From the NCBI GenBank assembly GCA_002348345.1, contig DEAY01000326.1, forward strand, positions 4,463-10,724: 6,262 nucleotides of DNA, read 5' to 3'. The notes under the pieces are model-generated. The model had not been told where the DNA came from, ran no database searches, and saw only the letters and a list, made by a program, of their open reading frames with translations. The stretch comes from Verrucomicrobia bacterium UBA2970. Lineage in GTDB: Bacteria; Verrucomicrobiota; Verrucomicrobiia; Limisphaerales; AAA164-E04. A program made the translations under genes and the position numbers. Shown in pieces: positions 5,951-6,262 of the stretch. How positions within the stretch are numbered: position 1 is the first letter of the stretch; every line of letters begins with the position of its first letter.

Positions 5951-6262
5951 ATGATGACCATGAACTCAAACCACCGATACTTTTTGTCCGGCCTCGCGGC
6001 GGTGATCCTGGGATTCATCACTACGGCGGGACTCCTTGCGCAAAGCCCCAGCGAAGCGGAGCGGCACTTTCAGGAAGGGCGCTATGCGGAAGCGCTGAAT
6101 ATCTACCGTTCTCTTGCCTCGGAGCATCCTGATGATACCAGATTCCCATACAACGCCGGGGTCGCTGCCTACAAGGCAGGCCAGTTTGCTGAAGCCATGG
6201 ACTGGTTTGACTCGGCGTCGCTGGCTTCAGATTTAGCGGTGCAGCAACAAGCCCATTACAAT
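5951..6262 (+). CDS. Secreted TPR-repeat protein, BatC-like, N-terminal part (3' end outside window)
   Basis: The first 104 codons, still open at the window end. A signal peptide is evident: a polar start, a basic residue (R9), a hydrophobic core (about 11-29, with AAVILGF), and a plausible cleavage site after LLA (28-30). The mature part has two TPR-like helical hairpins: AERHFQEGRYAEALNIYRSL (36-55) with EHPDD, then PYNAGVAAYKAGQFAEAMDWF (66-86), and it ends in QQQAHYN, where a third repeat normally begins. This is the order and content of BatC, the TPR protein after BatB in Bat operons; TPRs usually mediate protein-protein contacts, here in the periplasm. No lipobox cysteine is present. 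Three in-frame ATGs (5951, 5954, 5960) compete as start; no clear Shine-Dalgarno decides, so the first is listed. The gap from batB is 25 bases. Confidence 0.8.
   Translation, partial: MMTMNSNHRYFLSGLAAVILGFITTAGLLAQSPSEAERHFQEGRYAEALNIYRSLASEHPDDTRFPYNAGVAAYKAGQFAEAMDWFDSASLASDLAVQQQAHYN

Overview
The window is a compact stretch of bacterial chromosome, with all genes on the + strand and moderately high GC. It has two parts. The first (1-1188) is a housekeeping pair: the 3' end of truB (tRNA pseudouridine-55 synthase), overlapping by 4 bases a complete ribF (bifunctional riboflavin kinase / FMN adenylyltransferase). The second (1275 to the window end) is a MoxR/Bat-type operon: a MoxR AAA+ ATPase, a DUF58 von Willebrand factor A (VWA)-like protein, a small single-pass membrane protein resembling DUF4381 or the BatD C-terminal region, two tandem membrane-anchored VWA proteins (BatA, BatB), and the start of a secreted TPR protein in the BatC position, cut by the window edge.

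The two parts are separated by the only sizeable intergenic gap (1189-1274, 86 bases, about 35% GC by hand count). It contains a perfect 8-bp inverted repeat with a 3-base loop and probably the promoter of the moxR-bat operon. From moxR onward the gaps are 35, -1, 11, 1 and 25 bases, so one transcript is likely.

How the genes may work together: MoxR ATPases act with VWA partners as chaperone-like machines that remodel or mature client complexes. MoxR and the DUF58 protein have no membrane segments and should be cytosolic. BatA and BatB each show two N-terminal membrane helices, a VWA domain with an intact metal-binding (MIDAS) motif, and a C-terminal membrane helix. The positive charges place both VWA domains outside the cytoplasm. 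The small membrane protein should be N-out/C-in, and the TPR protein has a signal peptide. The set therefore looks like a trans-envelope assembly with ATPase and one VWA protein inside and two VWA proteins and a TPR protein outside. Its client is not visible here. The original Bacteroides link to aerotolerance does not establish the role in this organism.

Organism: operon order, the MoxR subtype (GVPGLAKT Walker A), a short TruB without the long C-terminal extension, and the near absence of Shine-Dalgarno sites fit a Gram-negative lineage of the PVC or Bacteroidota-related type. Verrucomicrobiota is my best guess, held loosely. I see no mobile elements, RNA genes, CRISPR arrays or broken genes. 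This is a well-formed conserved operon rather than an obviously new system; the points of interest are details of architecture.
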